Of a DNA stretch of 64,000 bases, positions 1-8,602 are shown in pieces (position 1 is the stretch's first letter; each line of letters opens with the position of its first letter). The DNA comes from Amycolatopsis decaplanina DSM 44594 (GTDB lineage Bacteria; Actinomycetota; Actinomycetes; Mycobacteriales; Pseudonocardiaceae): assembly GCF_000342005.1 (NCBI RefSeq), contig NZ_AOHO01000069.1, forward strand, positions 62,001-126,000. The letters run 5' to 3'. Below the pieces are notes generated by a model. The model did not search any database and was not told the origin of the DNA. It saw nothing but the letters and a program-made list of their open reading frames with translations. The translations under genes were made by a program, and so were the position numbers.

Positions 1-444
1 GCGCGGGTCCTCATGCTGACGGCCGCGGCCGACGTCGACGACCGGGTCGCCGGGCTGGGTCTGGGCGCCGACGACTACCTGACGAAACCGTTCGCGTTCG
101 CCGAACTCGTCGCGCGGGTGCAGGCCTTGTCGCGGCGCGCGCGGCCGGCGCTGCCGCCGGTGCTGGAACGCGGCGGCGTGGTCCTCGATCTGCCCCGGCA
201 CCAGGCGTCGCGCGACGGCCGGTTCCTTCCCCTGTCCCCCAAGGAATTCGCGGTACTGGAGGTGCTCATGCGCGCCGATGGGACCGTGGTCAGCGCGGAA
301 GAACTGCTGGAGAAGGCGTGGGACGAACACGCCGATCCGTTCACGAACGCCGTCCGGGTGGCGATGATGACGTTGCGGCGCAAACTGGGTGAACCGCCGC
401 TGATCGAGACCGTGCCCGGCGCCGGTTACCGGTTCGGGTCGTGA
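1..444 (+). CDS. OmpR/PhoB-type response regulator, 3' part only
   Basis: The reading frame is open from base 1, so the start and the phospho-accepting Asp lie left of the window. What remains is the end of the receiver domain (MLTA, then GADDYLTKPF with the conserved Lys of the phosphorylation switch) followed by a winged-helix DNA-binding domain (LSPKEFAVLEVLMR, recognition region NAVRVAMMTLRRKLG, C-terminal wing ETVPGAGYRF). This is the transcription factor half of a two-component system. Its stop overlaps the GTG start of the adjacent kinase by 4 bp, so the two are translationally coupled partners. The signal sensed cannot be read. Confidence 0.93.
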   Translation, partial: ARVLMLTAAADVDDRVAGLGLGADDYLTKPFAFAELVARVQALSRRARPALPPVLERGGVVLDLPRHQASRDGRFLPLSPKEFAVLEVLMRADGTVVSAEELLEKAWDEHADPFTNAVRVAMMTLRRKLGEPPLIETVPGAGYRFGS

Positions 445-1607
445 AACCGCTCCGGCTCTCCGTCCGCACCAAGCTGACGGCGCTCTACGGCGGCGCGTTC
501 CTGATCGTCGGGCTCGCCCTGCTGATCGTCAACTACCTGCTGGTGAGTTCGACCCTGCCGGACACGGCGGCGTTCGCGAACGGGGCCACCGCGGGCGTCC
601 AGTTCGAAGTGGCCCAGCCGTATCCGGTGGACACGACGACCATCCTTCCCACCGAGCGCGCCCAGGCCACGCAACTGGTCGCGACCTCGATCACCGAATA
701 CCGCTCGGGCGTCCTTTCGACCCTGCTGTGGCAATCGCTGGTGGCGCTGGCGATCGCCGGTGCGCTCGCGGTGCTGCTCGGCTGGCTGATGGCGAGCCGT
801 GTGCTGCGGCCGTTGCACGCGATCACCTCCACGGCACGGAAACTCGAGGCCGAAAACCTCGACCGGCGCATCGACCTCGACGGCCCCGACGACGAACTCA
901 AGGAGCTCGCGGACACCTTCGACGGCATGCTCGACCGGCTCGCCGTGTCGTTCGACAGCCAGAAACGCTTCGTCGCCAACGCCTCCCACGAACTGCGGAC
1001 CCCGCTCGCGGTGCAGCGCACGCTCGTCGAGGTGGCGATGGCCGATCCCGACGCGAGCCCCGAGGTCCGGAAACTCGGCGAGCATCTGATCCACACCAAC
1101 GAACGCAGCGAACGGATGATCGAAGGCCTGCTCGTGCTCGCCCGCAGCGACCGCGGCCTGGCCGCGCGCGGCCCCGTCCGGCTGGACGAGGTCGTGGCGA
1201 CGGTGATCCGGTCGGCGTCGGCCATGGCCGAGGAAGCGGGGGTCACGGTGGAGTCGCGGCTGCGGCCGCGGACGGTGTCCGGCGATCCCGTGCTGCTGGA
1301 GCGGCTGGTCACGAACCTCGTGCACAACGCCATCACCTACAACCGCAAGGGCGGCTGGATCCACGTCGACGTCGGCGGCGACCCGGCGCTGGTGGTACGC
1401 AACACCGGCCCGCAGGTGCCGCTGGACGCCGTGCCCGCCCTGTTCGAACCGTTCCGCCGGCTTTCGGGCGACCGCACCGGCGACTCCCGCAACGCCGGGC
1501 TCGGGCTGTCGATCGTCCGGTCCATCGCGAAGGCGCACGGCGGGACCGCGGGCGCGGAACCGGGCGGACGCGGCGGCGGACTGGTCGTCCGGGTGCGGCT
1601 GCCGTAG
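441..1607 (+). CDS. Sensor histidine kinase, HAMP-HisKA-HATPase
   Basis: 388-residue membrane kinase and cognate partner of the response regulator it overlaps. Membrane segments at about residues 14-36 and 96-118 flank a short extracytoplasmic loop of about 60 residues. A HAMP linker follows, then the dimerisation/phospho-acceptor box ASHELRTPLA with His at about 183. The ATPase domain carries an N-box around NLVHNAITYN, a degenerate G1 region, and GLGLSIVRSIAKAHGG at the end. The GTG start is chosen because it gives the 4-bp overlap and a plausible basic N-terminus before the first membrane helix. The small sensor loop gives no ligand clue. Confidence 0.93.
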   Translation: MKPLRLSVRTKLTALYGGAFLIVGLALLIVNYLLVSSTLPDTAAFANGATAGVQFEVAQPYPVDTTTILPTERAQATQLVATSITEYRSGVLSTLLWQSLVALAIAGALAVLLGWLMASRVLRPLHAITSTARKLEAENLDRRIDLDGPDDELKELADTFDGMLDRLAVSFDSQKRFVANASHELRTPLAVQRTLVEVAMADPDASPEVRKLGEHLIHTNERSERMIEGLLVLARSDRGLAARGPVRLDEVVATVIRSASAMAEEAGVTVESRLRPRTVSGDPVLLERLVTNLVHNAITYNRKGGWIHVDVGGDPALVVRNTGPQVPLDAVPALFEPFRRLSGDRTGDSRNAGLGLSIVRSIAKAHGGTAGAEPGGRGGGLVVRVRLP

Positions 1608-1719
1608 ATTCCCCCGATCGTGACTGTGTGTGTCCAGCGCGTCACACGGCGAGCCGCGCGTTGCTCCGACAGAATGCACTTGCCGTCATGAACAAAATAG
1701 TGAGCAGGACACATGACAT

Positions 1720-1755
1720 CGGCGCGCCTCACACGTCAAGGCGACGCGCCGTTTT
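1720..1755 (+). terminator. Candidate hairpin terminator after the kinase
   Basis: CGGCGCG at 1720-1726 pairs with CGCGCCG at 1745-1751 and is followed by TTTT. The stem is only 7 bp and lies 113 bp after the kinase stop, so this is tentative. Confidence 0.35.
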
Positions 1756-1796
1756 AACGTGGACACCCACAAAGGTGAAGAATCGGGGAGGCGAGA

Positions 1797-2681
1797 ATGC
1801 GAGCGCTACGGGTGGTCGGGCTGCACGAGGACGGTAAGTCCATCGTGTGTGAAGACCCGGCGAGCCGCACGCGCTTCCTGCTCCCCGCGGATGAGAGGCT
1901 GCGAGCGGCGGCGAGGGGTGACATCACCCGCCTCGGCCAGATCGAGATCGAGTTGGAGAGCCAAATGCGGCCACGCGAGATCCAGGCACGAATCCGGGCC
2001 GGTGAGTCCGTGGAGCAGGTCGCGAGCAGCGCCGGCGTCACCGTGCAGCGCGTCGAGCGGTTCGCGTACCCCGTCCTGCTCGAACGTTCCCGCACCGCCG
2101 AACTGGCCCAGCGGGCGCATCCGGTCCGCGAGGACGGCCCAGACGTCCAGACGCTCGGCGAGGTCGTGGCGCACTCCTTCGGACAGCGTGGACACGACTA
2201 CAGCCAGGCGACCTGGGACTCGTGGCGAGGCGACGACGGCAAGTGGGTCGTCGTACTGAGCTGGAAGGCCGGCCGCTCGGACAACCGCGCGCACTGGTCG
2301 TTCGCGCCCGGCGCGCACGGCGGCACCGTGCAGGCCCTCGACGAGAACGCCGAAGTCCTGCTCAACCCCAACGCCTACCGCGCCCCGCGCACCGTACGGG
2401 CACTGGACCCCGGCAAGGACGCGGTCGTCCAGCCGACCCTCGACAGTGTTGATGCGTTCTCAGCGGGAAAGAGTACTTCGAACGGTGTCCCGGACGAGCC
2501 GGTCGCGAAGGTGATCGACGCGCCGATCGCGGAGCCCGACGAAGAGGCCGAGCCACCACTTCCGGCTGACGAGCCGGAGGAAGTGGCCGAACCCGCTCCA
2601 CGGGCGAAGGGGAAGAAGAACCACCCCATCGTTCCATCCTGGGAAGACGTCCTATTGGGCGTCCGATCGCAACGAGGTTGA
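1797..2681 (+). CDS. sepH: Septation protein SepH (DUF3071)
   Basis: 294-residue cytoplasmic cell-division protein. The N-terminal DUF3071 region (about residues 1-170) begins MRALRVVGLHEDGKSIVCED and holds a helix-turn-helix-like segment around IRAGESVEQVASSAGVTVQRVERFAYPVLLER. The C-terminal half is acidic, Pro-rich and probably disordered, ending in a short basic/tryptophan tail. SepH proteins are known in Streptomyces and mycobacteria to bind FtsZ and promote Z-ring assembly; that role is inherited by family assignment here. The ATG has a good Shine-Dalgarno (GGGGAGG). It stands alone, ended by a strong hairpin. Confidence 0.93.
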   Translation: MRALRVVGLHEDGKSIVCEDPASRTRFLLPADERLRAAARGDITRLGQIEIELESQMRPREIQARIRAGESVEQVASSAGVTVQRVERFAYPVLLERSRTAELAQRAHPVREDGPDVQTLGEVVAHSFGQRGHDYSQATWDSWRGDDGKWVVVLSWKAGRSDNRAHWSFAPGAHGGTVQALDENAEVLLNPNAYRAPRTVRALDPGKDAVVQPTLDSVDAFSAGKSTSNGVPDEPVAKVIDAPIAEPDEEAEPPLPADEPEEVAEPAPRAKGKKNHPIVPSWEDVLLGVRSQRG

Positions 2682-2684
2682 ATC

Positions 2685-2726
2685 CGCACGTAGTGGCCCC
2701 TTCCGGTGGAGGGGCCATTACGTGCG
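2685..2726. terminator. Bidirectional hairpin between sepH and the YjbR gene
   Basis: A 16-bp stem with one mismatch (2685-2700 with 2711-2726) and a 10-nt loop begins 3 bp after the sepH stop. It overlaps the last codons of the convergent YjbR-family gene. It would terminate transcription from both sides. Confidence 0.7.
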
Positions 2727-3083
2727 TCCGGGCACCTGCTCGATCAAGGATTTCGGCGCCACGAGGCAATACGCGTCGATGACGATCCGCTCGATCTCCG
2801 CCCAGTCGACGTCGACGTCCAGCCGAACCCCGAGCCACCCCCGATGCCCGACGTACGGCGGCCGGAAGAACCGCTCCGGCTCCGCGCCCACCAGTTCCTC
2901 CTGCGCCCCGGCCGGCGCCGGGCACCAGAAGGCGACCTTGTCGTCGTGATGGCGGTCGGCGTACATGACGAACGTCTTCTTGCCTCGCACGAACCACGCC
3001 GGCTCGCCGTGGCTGAGCCGCTCCGAGGTCTCCGGCAGCGCGAGACACAGCCGCCTGAGTGAAATGAGCGGGTCACCGGCCAT
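2718..3083 (-). CDS. MmcQ/YjbR family protein
   Basis: 121-residue cytoplasmic protein of the MmcQ/YjbR (DUF419) fold. The visible family pattern is LPETSERLSHGEPAWFVRGKK, then a DDKVAFWCP strand, RFFRPPYVGHRGWLGVRLD and a C-terminal helix with the DAYCLVAPKSL motif. Length matches the family. Members have a double-wing DNA-binding-like fold, but their biochemical role is not established, so no function is claimed. It converges on sepH and its 3' end lies in the shared hairpin. The ATG is 32 bp from the divergent gene at 3116, so a promoter pair should sit in that gap. Confidence 0.85.
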   Translation of the reverse strand: MAGDPLISLRRLCLALPETSERLSHGEPAWFVRGKKTFVMYADRHHDDKVAFWCPAPAGAQEELVGAEPERFFRPPYVGHRGWLGVRLDVDVDWAEIERIVIDAYCLVAPKSLIEQVPGRT

Positions 3084-3115
3084 GGGTCTCAGTATCCTCG
3101 GGGCGGGGGATTCTC

Positions 3116-3934
3116 ATGCAGGATTGGTACACACGCACCGTCCGATTGCGTTTCGAGGTGTTCACCGGCGCGCCGTACGCGCATGTCGCGCCGATGGAGT
3201 GGCAGATCGACCCCGGAGTTCTCCGCGGGATCGCCCGAAGCCGCGGCTACCTGGAGATCGCACCGATGTTCCAGGGCTGCATGAGTTTCCAGTTCGCGCC
3301 GCGGCACGTCCCGCCGGTCCCCGTCTTCGACGGACCCGACAGACCTGACAAGGACCGGGAACGCTGGCTGCTCAACCACATCAGCGAATCGGACCAGGTC
3401 TGGATCAGCATCAAGCACGCCAAGCTCTCCGCCCGGCGTGTCGCGGAGGTCGCCGAAACGGAAGGACTGCGTGTCACGGCCGACTTCGGTGACCCGAACG
3501 ACCGGGTCCTCCTGCTCAGCCGGGATCCGTCCCCGCCACGGCTTCCCTTGCCCGCGCCCGCCGGCCCGCGGTTCCGCTACGCCTGGCTGAACCACATCGC
3601 GCCCGTCACCGTCCTCGTCCTGCTCGGCACGGCGGCCGTGATCGTCGGCATGCCGACGGACTACGAAACGCCGATCGCCAACCTGCTGTTCCTGGCGGCC
3701 TTCGTCGGCGCGATCCCGGCGGCGTTCACCACCAGCCTCTTCCCGCGCAGCACCCGGATCGGCTGGCTGGCCCGGGAATTCGACGGCAGCCCCCATGTGG
3801 AATTCGCGATGCGCTCATATCGGATCCCCGCCGATCTGGTCGTGCAGATCGCCGGGTATCACGGTTACGCGCTTTACGGGCACTCGGCGACAGAGGCGGG
3901 CGGGCCGAGTCTCAAGTTCTACAAACACGTCTGA
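3116..3934 (+). CDS. Hypothetical protein with two membrane helices
   Basis: 272 residues, no family recognised. The first ~155 residues are soluble with a mixed alpha/beta look. Two hydrophobic helices follow at about 163-180 (NHIAPVTVLVLLGTAAVIVG) and 188-206. A soluble tail of about 65 residues ends GGPSLKFYKHV. There are no signal peptide or catalytic motifs. The ATG has GGGGGA upstream. It is flanked by a divergent YjbR gene and a convergent DUF2537 gene 45 bp away, so it is a single-gene unit. GC and codon use match the surroundings. Confidence 0.75.
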   Translation: MQDWYTRTVRLRFEVFTGAPYAHVAPMEWQIDPGVLRGIARSRGYLEIAPMFQGCMSFQFAPRHVPPVPVFDGPDRPDKDRERWLLNHISESDQVWISIKHAKLSARRVAEVAETEGLRVTADFGDPNDRVLLLSRDPSPPRLPLPAPAGPRFRYAWLNHIAPVTVLVLLGTAAVIVGMPTDYETPIANLLFLAAFVGAIPAAFTTSLFPRSTRIGWLAREFDGSPHVEFAMRSYRIPADLVVQIAGYHGYALYGHSATEAGGPSLKFYKHV

Positions 3935-3979
3935 ATCGGTCACCCTCGGCGCCGGGGAGGGTGATCGATGCACGCGACG

Positions 3980-4582
3980 CTAGAAGACGACGATCAGCAC
4001 GCCGATCCACGCGATCACGATCCCCGCGGCCGCGCCGAAGGAAGCCCACCGCACGATCGGCACTCGCCGCGCGAGCCACAGCGAGGGCGTGATCCCGGCG
4101 GTCACGACGGCGGACGCGAGCAGCGCGAGCCAGCCGCTGGTCTCGCGCGCGAGGGTGTTCGCCAGTGCCAGCATCGCCACGACGACCACCGCCGCGACGA
4201 ACGCGGAGACGGTCAGCCCGGTCAGCCACGGGGTCGGTTCCCCGGCGGGGTCCGGCGTGCCGAAAAGCCGCCGCGCGAGTTCGCTGCGGGGCGCGGGGGC
4301 GGGCGGGTCGACGATGACGCCGTCGCCCGAGACGGGATCGACGAACCGCACCGACGTGCCCATCGTGGCGGCCACCCGCTGGGCGAGCTGGCGGCCTCGC
4401 TGGGAGACCACGGAAGCGGCCTCGGTGCCGGAGCCGCCGACGGCGGAGGCGACCCTGGCCCATTCGTGCAACGCCTGAGCGAGATCCGAACCGATCGCGA
4501 GTGAATGCGGGTCCACCTCGCGCGCGCTGTCACCGCCGGGCCCGGCCAGCACCGCGCGTCCCTCACGGATCCGCAATTCCAT
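3980..4582 (-). CDS. DUF2537 membrane protein
   Basis: 200 residues. A soluble N-terminal half (MELRIREGRAVLAGPGG) contains an Ala-rich helix and a hinge rich in Pro. Three hydrophobic segments follow at about 122-142, 150-168 and 178-199, ending IAWIGVLIVVF. The start motif and layout fit DUF2537, an actinobacterial family of unknown function; from memory its M. tuberculosis member is Rv0882, next to a SpoU methylase and SepH as here. It lies 27 bp downstream of the methyltransferase gene on the same strand, so the two are probably co-transcribed. Confidence 0.75.
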   Translation of the reverse strand: MELRIREGRAVLAGPGGDSAREVDPHSLAIGSDLAQALHEWARVASAVGGSGTEAASVVSQRGRQLAQRVAATMGTSVRFVDPVSGDGVIVDPPAPAPRSELARRLFGTPDPAGEPTPWLTGLTVSAFVAAVVVVAMLALANTLARETSGWLALLASAVVTAGITPSLWLARRVPIVRWASFGAAAGIVIAWIGVLIVVF

Positions 4583-4609
4583 GGGTTCTCCTCGTGATCG
4601 CTCGGGTGC

Positions 4610-5425
4610 TCACGATAGCGGTGGACGCGTCTCGTAGAACGCGATCGCGCCCGCGGTGGCGACATTCAGCGAATCGACGCCTTCGGGCATCGGGATCCGC
4701 ACCGCGACGTCGGCGGCGGCGATGGCCTCGTCGGTCAGGCCGGCGCCCTCCGCGCCCAGCATCAGCGCGATCTTCTCCGGAGTCTGGTCCCGTAACTGGC
4801 GCAGCGAAACGGAATCCGCACGAGGTGTGAGGGCCGCGATGCGGAAACCGCGTTGCCGCAGCAGTTCCAGGTCGCCGGGCCAGGACCCGAAGGTGGCGAA
4901 CGGGACACGCAGGACATGTCCCATCGAGACGCGGACACTGCGCCGGTACAGCGGGTCCGAGCAACCGGCGCCGAGCAGGATGCCGTCGACGCCGAGCGCG
5001 GCCGCGTTGCGGAACAGCGAACCGAGATTCTCGTGGTCACCGATGCCTTCGAGCACCGCGAGCACACGTGCGCCGTCGATGACGTCTTCGACCGCCGTCG
5101 GCGGGACGGGCCGGTCCGCGACGGCCAGGATCCCGCGGTTCAGGTGGAATCCGACCACCTCGGCCATCGTCTCGGCCGAGGTCACGTAACCGGGGACGTC
5201 GACGCCGTCCAGGTCGTCGCCCAATTCGCGGAATCGCCGTTCCACTCCGAGGAGCGAGCGGACCGGATAGCGGGATTTGAGCAGGCGCTCGACCACGACG
5301 GTGCCTTCGGCGATCACAAAGCCACGCCCACCCGGCCTATCGGGACGCCGATCGGCTGTGGACAAGTCGCGGAAATCGTCGAGCCGCGGGTCGCCGGAGT
5401 CGTCGATGGTGATCAGTTCAGCCAC
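4610..5425 (-). CDS. TrmH/SpoU-family RNA 2'-O-methyltransferase
   Basis: 271-residue SPOUT-class methyltransferase that should transfer a methyl group from S-adenosylmethionine to a ribose 2'-OH of rRNA or tRNA. Residues 1-100 form the substrate-binding domain. The catalytic knot domain shows all three SpoU motifs: LEGIGDHENLGSLFRNAAALG, then IALMLGAEGAGL, and RIPMPEGVDSLNVATAGAIA near the end. The target nucleotide cannot be told from sequence. It leads a short unit with the DUF2537 gene. The divergent promoter region toward the glutamate-cysteine ligase-like gene is 216 bp. Confidence 0.9.
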   Translation of the reverse strand: MAELITIDDSGDPRLDDFRDLSTADRRPDRPGGRGFVIAEGTVVVERLLKSRYPVRSLLGVERRFRELGDDLDGVDVPGYVTSAETMAEVVGFHLNRGILAVADRPVPPTAVEDVIDGARVLAVLEGIGDHENLGSLFRNAAALGVDGILLGAGCSDPLYRRSVRVSMGHVLRVPFATFGSWPGDLELLRQRGFRIAALTPRADSVSLRQLRDQTPEKIALMLGAEGAGLTDEAIAAADVAVRIPMPEGVDSLNVATAGAIAFYETRPPLS

Positions 5426-5641
5426 CAGGAGAGTGTGTCATCCGCCCGCTGCGCGCCGTTCGCGTCCGAATGTCGGCGGGCAGGTGGTACGAACGGACGT
5501 ATTTTGCTGTCAGTTAACCCCTAGTGACAGAGAGCACCAGTTTGGCCGCTAGCCGGGCGACAGCGATGCGTGAAACCGTTGGGCCGCCTGGCAGTCCCGC
5601 CTGGATCCCGCGGAGCGTGGCCAATGAGGAGCTCGACGAAC

Positions 5642-7141
5642 ATGGGTAAGAATCTTTCGGCGGACCCCTGTGAACCCCAGGATCGCGGACGTTACCGCCG
5701 GAAGGTCCAGCGCTGCCTCGACACCTTGGCCCGCATGCTCACCGATGGGAGTTTTTCCTTCCCACGCAAGAACATCGGACTCGAGGTCGAATTCAACCTC
5801 GTCGACGCGGAGCTGCGCCCGTCGATGACGAACACGACGGTGCTCGAGGCGCTGAACGACCCGTCTTTCACCACCGAGCTCGGCCAGCACAACCTGGAGC
5901 TCAACGTGCCGCCGCGGCCGCTGGCGGGCGAGTCCGCACTGCAACTGGAGGACGACCTCCACGCGTATCTGAGCGCGGCCTCGCGCAAGGCCGGGGAATC
6001 CGGGGCCTCGCTGGCGATGATCGGCATCCTCCCGACGCTGCGGCACGAGCACTTCGACCAGAAGTGGCTGACCAACAACGCCCGGTATTCGCTGCTCAAC
6101 GACCGGATCTTCGCCGCGCGCGGCGAGCGCACCGTGCTCTCGATGGAGGGCGCGCCGTTACCGGGCAGGCAGCCCGAACGGCTGCGCAGTTACTCCGAAT
6201 CGATCCTGCCCGAGGCCGCCTGCACCTCTGTCCAGCTGCATCTGCAGGTCGCGCCGGAGGAGTTCGCGGCGCATTGGAACGCGGCGCAGGCGCTGGCCGG
6301 CGTCCAGATCGCCGTGGGCGCGAATTCGCCGTTCCTGCTCGGCAAGACGCTCTGGCACGAGACGCGGATCCCGCTGTTCCTGCAGGCCACGGACACCCGG
6401 CCGGAGGAGCTGAAGAACCAGGGTGTGCGGCCGAGGGTGTGGTTCGGCGAGCGCTGGATCACCTCGATCTTCGACCTGTTCGAGGAGAACGTCCGGTACT
6501 TCCCCGGCCTGCTGCCCGAGACCGACCGGGAGGACCCGATCGAGGCGCTCGACTCCGGGCAGGCCCCGAAACTCACCGAACTGCGGATGCACAACGGCAC
6601 CGTCTGGCGCTGGAACCGGCCGGTCTACGACGTCGTCGACGGCCTGCCGCATCTGCGGGTGGAGAACCGCGTGCTGCCGTCCGGCCCGACCGTCGTCGAC
6701 ATGGTCGCGAACGCCGCCTTCTTCTACGGCGCGCAGCGGGCGCTCGCCGAGGCCGACCGTCCGGTGTGGACACAGATGTCGTTCCAGGCCGCCGAGGAGA
6801 ACATGTACGCGGGGGCGCGGCGAGGTTTCGACGCGCAGCTGTACTGGCCGGGTATCGGCTGGATCCCGCCGGACGAGCTGGTGCTGCGGGTCCTGCTGCC
6901 GCTGGCGCACGAAGGACTCCGCCGATCGGATGTCTCGGACGAGGCGAGAGAGCGTTATCTGGGCATCATCGAGCAGCGGTGTCTCACCAGGCGGACCGGC
7001 GCGGCGTGGCAGCGGGAGTACGTCCTGCGCGCGGAGGAGCGCGGCGCCGAGCGGGAAACCGCGCTGAACCGGATGCTGGGCCGGTACCTGGAGCTGTCGG
7101 CCACCGAGACGCCGGTGCACACCTGGTCGCTGGAGGCTTAA
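5642..7141 (+). CDS. Glutamate-cysteine ligase-like carboxylate-amine ligase
   Basis: 499-residue ATP-dependent ligase of the GCS2-like group. The visible pattern is an early catalytic strand (IGLEVEFNLVD), TELGQHNLELNVPPRPL, a long helical midsection (SVQLHLQVAPEEFAAHWN, then GANSPFLLGKTLW) and LRVENRVLPSGPTVVDM. The likely reaction joins glutamate, or another carboxylate, to an amine donor such as cysteine. I do not assign EgtA or GshA because the protein is longer than the mycobacterial enzyme and no other ergothioneine genes are near. The ATG at 5642 follows a GAGGAG site; an upstream GTG would give a poor N-terminal extension. A TetR gene follows 24 bp later. Confidence 0.8.
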   Translation: MGKNLSADPCEPQDRGRYRRKVQRCLDTLARMLTDGSFSFPRKNIGLEVEFNLVDAELRPSMTNTTVLEALNDPSFTTELGQHNLELNVPPRPLAGESALQLEDDLHAYLSAASRKAGESGASLAMIGILPTLRHEHFDQKWLTNNARYSLLNDRIFAARGERTVLSMEGAPLPGRQPERLRSYSESILPEAACTSVQLHLQVAPEEFAAHWNAAQALAGVQIAVGANSPFLLGKTLWHETRIPLFLQATDTRPEELKNQGVRPRVWFGERWITSIFDLFEENVRYFPGLLPETDREDPIEALDSGQAPKLTELRMHNGTVWRWNRPVYDVVDGLPHLRVENRVLPSGPTVVDMVANAAFFYGAQRALAEADRPVWTQMSFQAAEENMYAGARRGFDAQLYWPGIGWIPPDELVLRVLLPLAHEGLRRSDVSDEARERYLGIIEQRCLTRRTGAAWQREYVLRAEERGAERETALNRMLGRYLELSATETPVHTWSLEA

Positions 7142-7165
7142 GGTTTCCCTCCAGGGAGGTGGCTC

Positions 7166-7753
7166 GTGCCCAAGATCATCGGCCGGTCGCTGGAGGAGCA
7201 CCGGCGCGAGGTCCGCAGCAGGGTGTTCGACGTCCTGCGCGGGCAGCTGTACGAGCGCGGGTTCGACGCGATCACGCTCGCGGGTGTCGCCGCCGAGGCG
7301 GGCCTCGGCCGGACGGCGATGTACAACCACTTCCCCGACAAGGAAAGCCTGCTGGTCGCCTTCGTCGAGGACGAGGCGACGCGGTACGTCGAACGGCTGA
7401 CGGCGGCCGTCGCGACCGCCGACACCCCGGTCGCGAAGCTTTCGACGTTCGTCCGGTTGCAGCTGCGGGTGCTCGCCGAATACCACCTGCCGCCGGGAAC
7501 GGCGCTCGCGTCGGCGCTGGCGCCCGCCGCGTACCGGCGGATCAGCGCGCACGCCGACCCCATCACCGGCCAGCTGCGCGAGATCCTCGCCGAGGGGGTG
7601 CCGGAGGAGGACCCCGAGGTGCTGATCCCGATGATCACCGCCGCGTTGGGCAGCCGTCAGGTCGTCGACGTGCCACCCGAACGGCTGGACGACGCGATCG
7701 AGGGAGCCGTCCGATTCGTGCTCAGAGCGGTCGGGATGACGGAGACACTCTAA
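7166..7753 (+). CDS. TetR-family transcriptional regulator
   Basis: 195 residues. The N-terminal helix-turn-helix (FDAITLAGVAAEAGLGRTAMYNHF, about residues 34-57) is a canonical TetR_N recognition helix ending in the YNHFPDKESLL signature. The C-terminal ligand domain is helical with no recognisable class. The GTG start has GGGAGG 6 bp upstream. Being 24 bp behind the ligase gene, it probably shares its transcript and may autoregulate. It stops 2 bp before an iron box that belongs to the next gene. Ligand unknown. Confidence 0.9.
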   Translation: MPKIIGRSLEEHRREVRSRVFDVLRGQLYERGFDAITLAGVAAEAGLGRTAMYNHFPDKESLLVAFVEDEATRYVERLTAAVATADTPVAKLSTFVRLQLRVLAEYHLPPGTALASALAPAAYRRISAHADPITGQLREILAEGVPEEDPEVLIPMITAALGSRQVVDVPPERLDDAIEGAVRFVLRAVGMTETL

Positions 7754-7755
7754 AA

Positions 7756-7774
7756 TTAGGGTAGCCTAACCCGC
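7756..7774 (+). promoter_or_regulatory. DtxR/IdeR-type iron box
   Basis: TTAGGGTAGCCTAACCC matches the DtxR/IdeR consensus TTAGGTTAGCCTAACCTAA at nearly all symmetric positions. It lies about 58 bp before the heme oxygenase ATG. Iron-loaded DtxR/IdeR would repress here, so the gene should be induced by iron starvation. Corynebacterial hmuO has the same logic. Confidence 0.85.
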
Positions 7775-7832
7775 AATCGTGCCTTACGCTCTTTCTGACA
7801 GCATGTCAGATCGATGCTTGGAGGCTCTGTCC

Positions 7833-8501
7833 ATGCCGGTGACCACCGACGTCGAATCCGGGCCGTTCTCCGCGACCCTGCGTGCCTCCACCATGGCCGC
7901 CCACAACCGGGCCAACCACTCCGAGTACATGAACGCGCTGCTCGGCGGCGACCTCACGATCGAGGGGTACACGCGGCTGGCGATCCAGTACTACTTCATC
8001 TACCAGGCCATCGAGCAGGCCGCCGACAAGCTGGCGAAGGATCCCGTGGCGGGCAAGTTCGTCTTCGAGGAACTGCGACGGCTGCCGAGCCTCGAACGCG
8101 ACCTCGAACACCTCGTGGGCCCGGACTGGCGCGAGACCGTCCGCCCCCTGCCCTCGACGGAGCGCTACGCGCGGCGCGTGGCCGAGGCGTCGGACTGGTC
8201 CGGCGGGTTCGTCGCCCACCACTACACGCGCTACCTCGGCGACATCGCCGGCGGCCAGGTCATCCGGCGGTTGCTGGAGCGCAAGTACGAGGTGAGCGAG
8301 GCGGGTTCGCTGTTCTACCGGTTCGACCGGCTGGGCAGCGCGCCCAAGTTCCGGGACGACTACCGCGAGCGGCTGAACTCGGCGCCGTGGAGCGAGGACG
8401 AGCGCGCGAGGCTGATCGAGGAGGCGATCGTGGCCTTCGAGTGCAACATCGCGGTGTTCGACGAGCTGGCGGGTGAGCTGGACGCTTACCGGGCCGCTTG
8501 A
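7833..8501 (+). CDS. hmuO: Heme oxygenase (biliverdin-producing)
   Basis: 222-residue soluble all-helical heme oxygenase. It cleaves heme to biliverdin, CO and Fe2+, freeing iron. The proximal heme ligand is His24 in STMAAHNRANHSEYM, and the distal helix has the conserved glycine-rich YLGDIAGGQVIRRLL. Length is typical for bacterial HmuO. The ATG at 7833 is preferred because TTGGAGG lies 9 bp upstream and the domain starts soon after; an upstream ATG at 7803 lacks a site. The iron box in front predicts derepression under low iron. No heme-uptake transporter is in the window. Confidence 0.93.
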   Translation: MPVTTDVESGPFSATLRASTMAAHNRANHSEYMNALLGGDLTIEGYTRLAIQYYFIYQAIEQAADKLAKDPVAGKFVFEELRRLPSLERDLEHLVGPDWRETVRPLPSTERYARRVAEASDWSGGFVAHHYTRYLGDIAGGQVIRRLLERKYEVSEAGSLFYRFDRLGSAPKFRDDYRERLNSAPWSEDERARLIEEAIVAFECNIAVFDELAGELDAYRAA

Positions 8502-8502
8502 C

Positions 8503-8548
8503 CTCGTGAGTGGTAAGGACGGTTCTAACCGTCCTTACCACTCACGAG
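8503..8548. repeat. Class I palindromic repeat, copy 1 (perfect 22-bp arms)
   Basis: CTCGTGAGTGGTAAGGACGG plus TT, a 2-nt loop (CT), then the exact reverse complement. It begins one base after the heme oxygenase stop codon and should form a very stable hairpin. A second copy lies at 39822-39867 and a half copy at 10788-10809. Confidence 0.95.
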
Positions 8549-8602
8549 CCTGAGCGGCCATCGCCGCCCTGCTGACCGTCACGACGGTCCTGACCGCTCC
8601 GG

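Noticed and set aside
6158-7552. Long open frame of 464 codons antisense to the glutamate-cysteine ligase-like gene
   Set aside because: It is a GC-driven shadow: Arg/Gln/Val/His-rich with no domain, opposite a protein with clear family motifs.
8503-8548. CRISPR repeat unit, because the same sequence recurs
   Set aside because: Copies are single, far apart and lack regular spacers; no cas genes are present.
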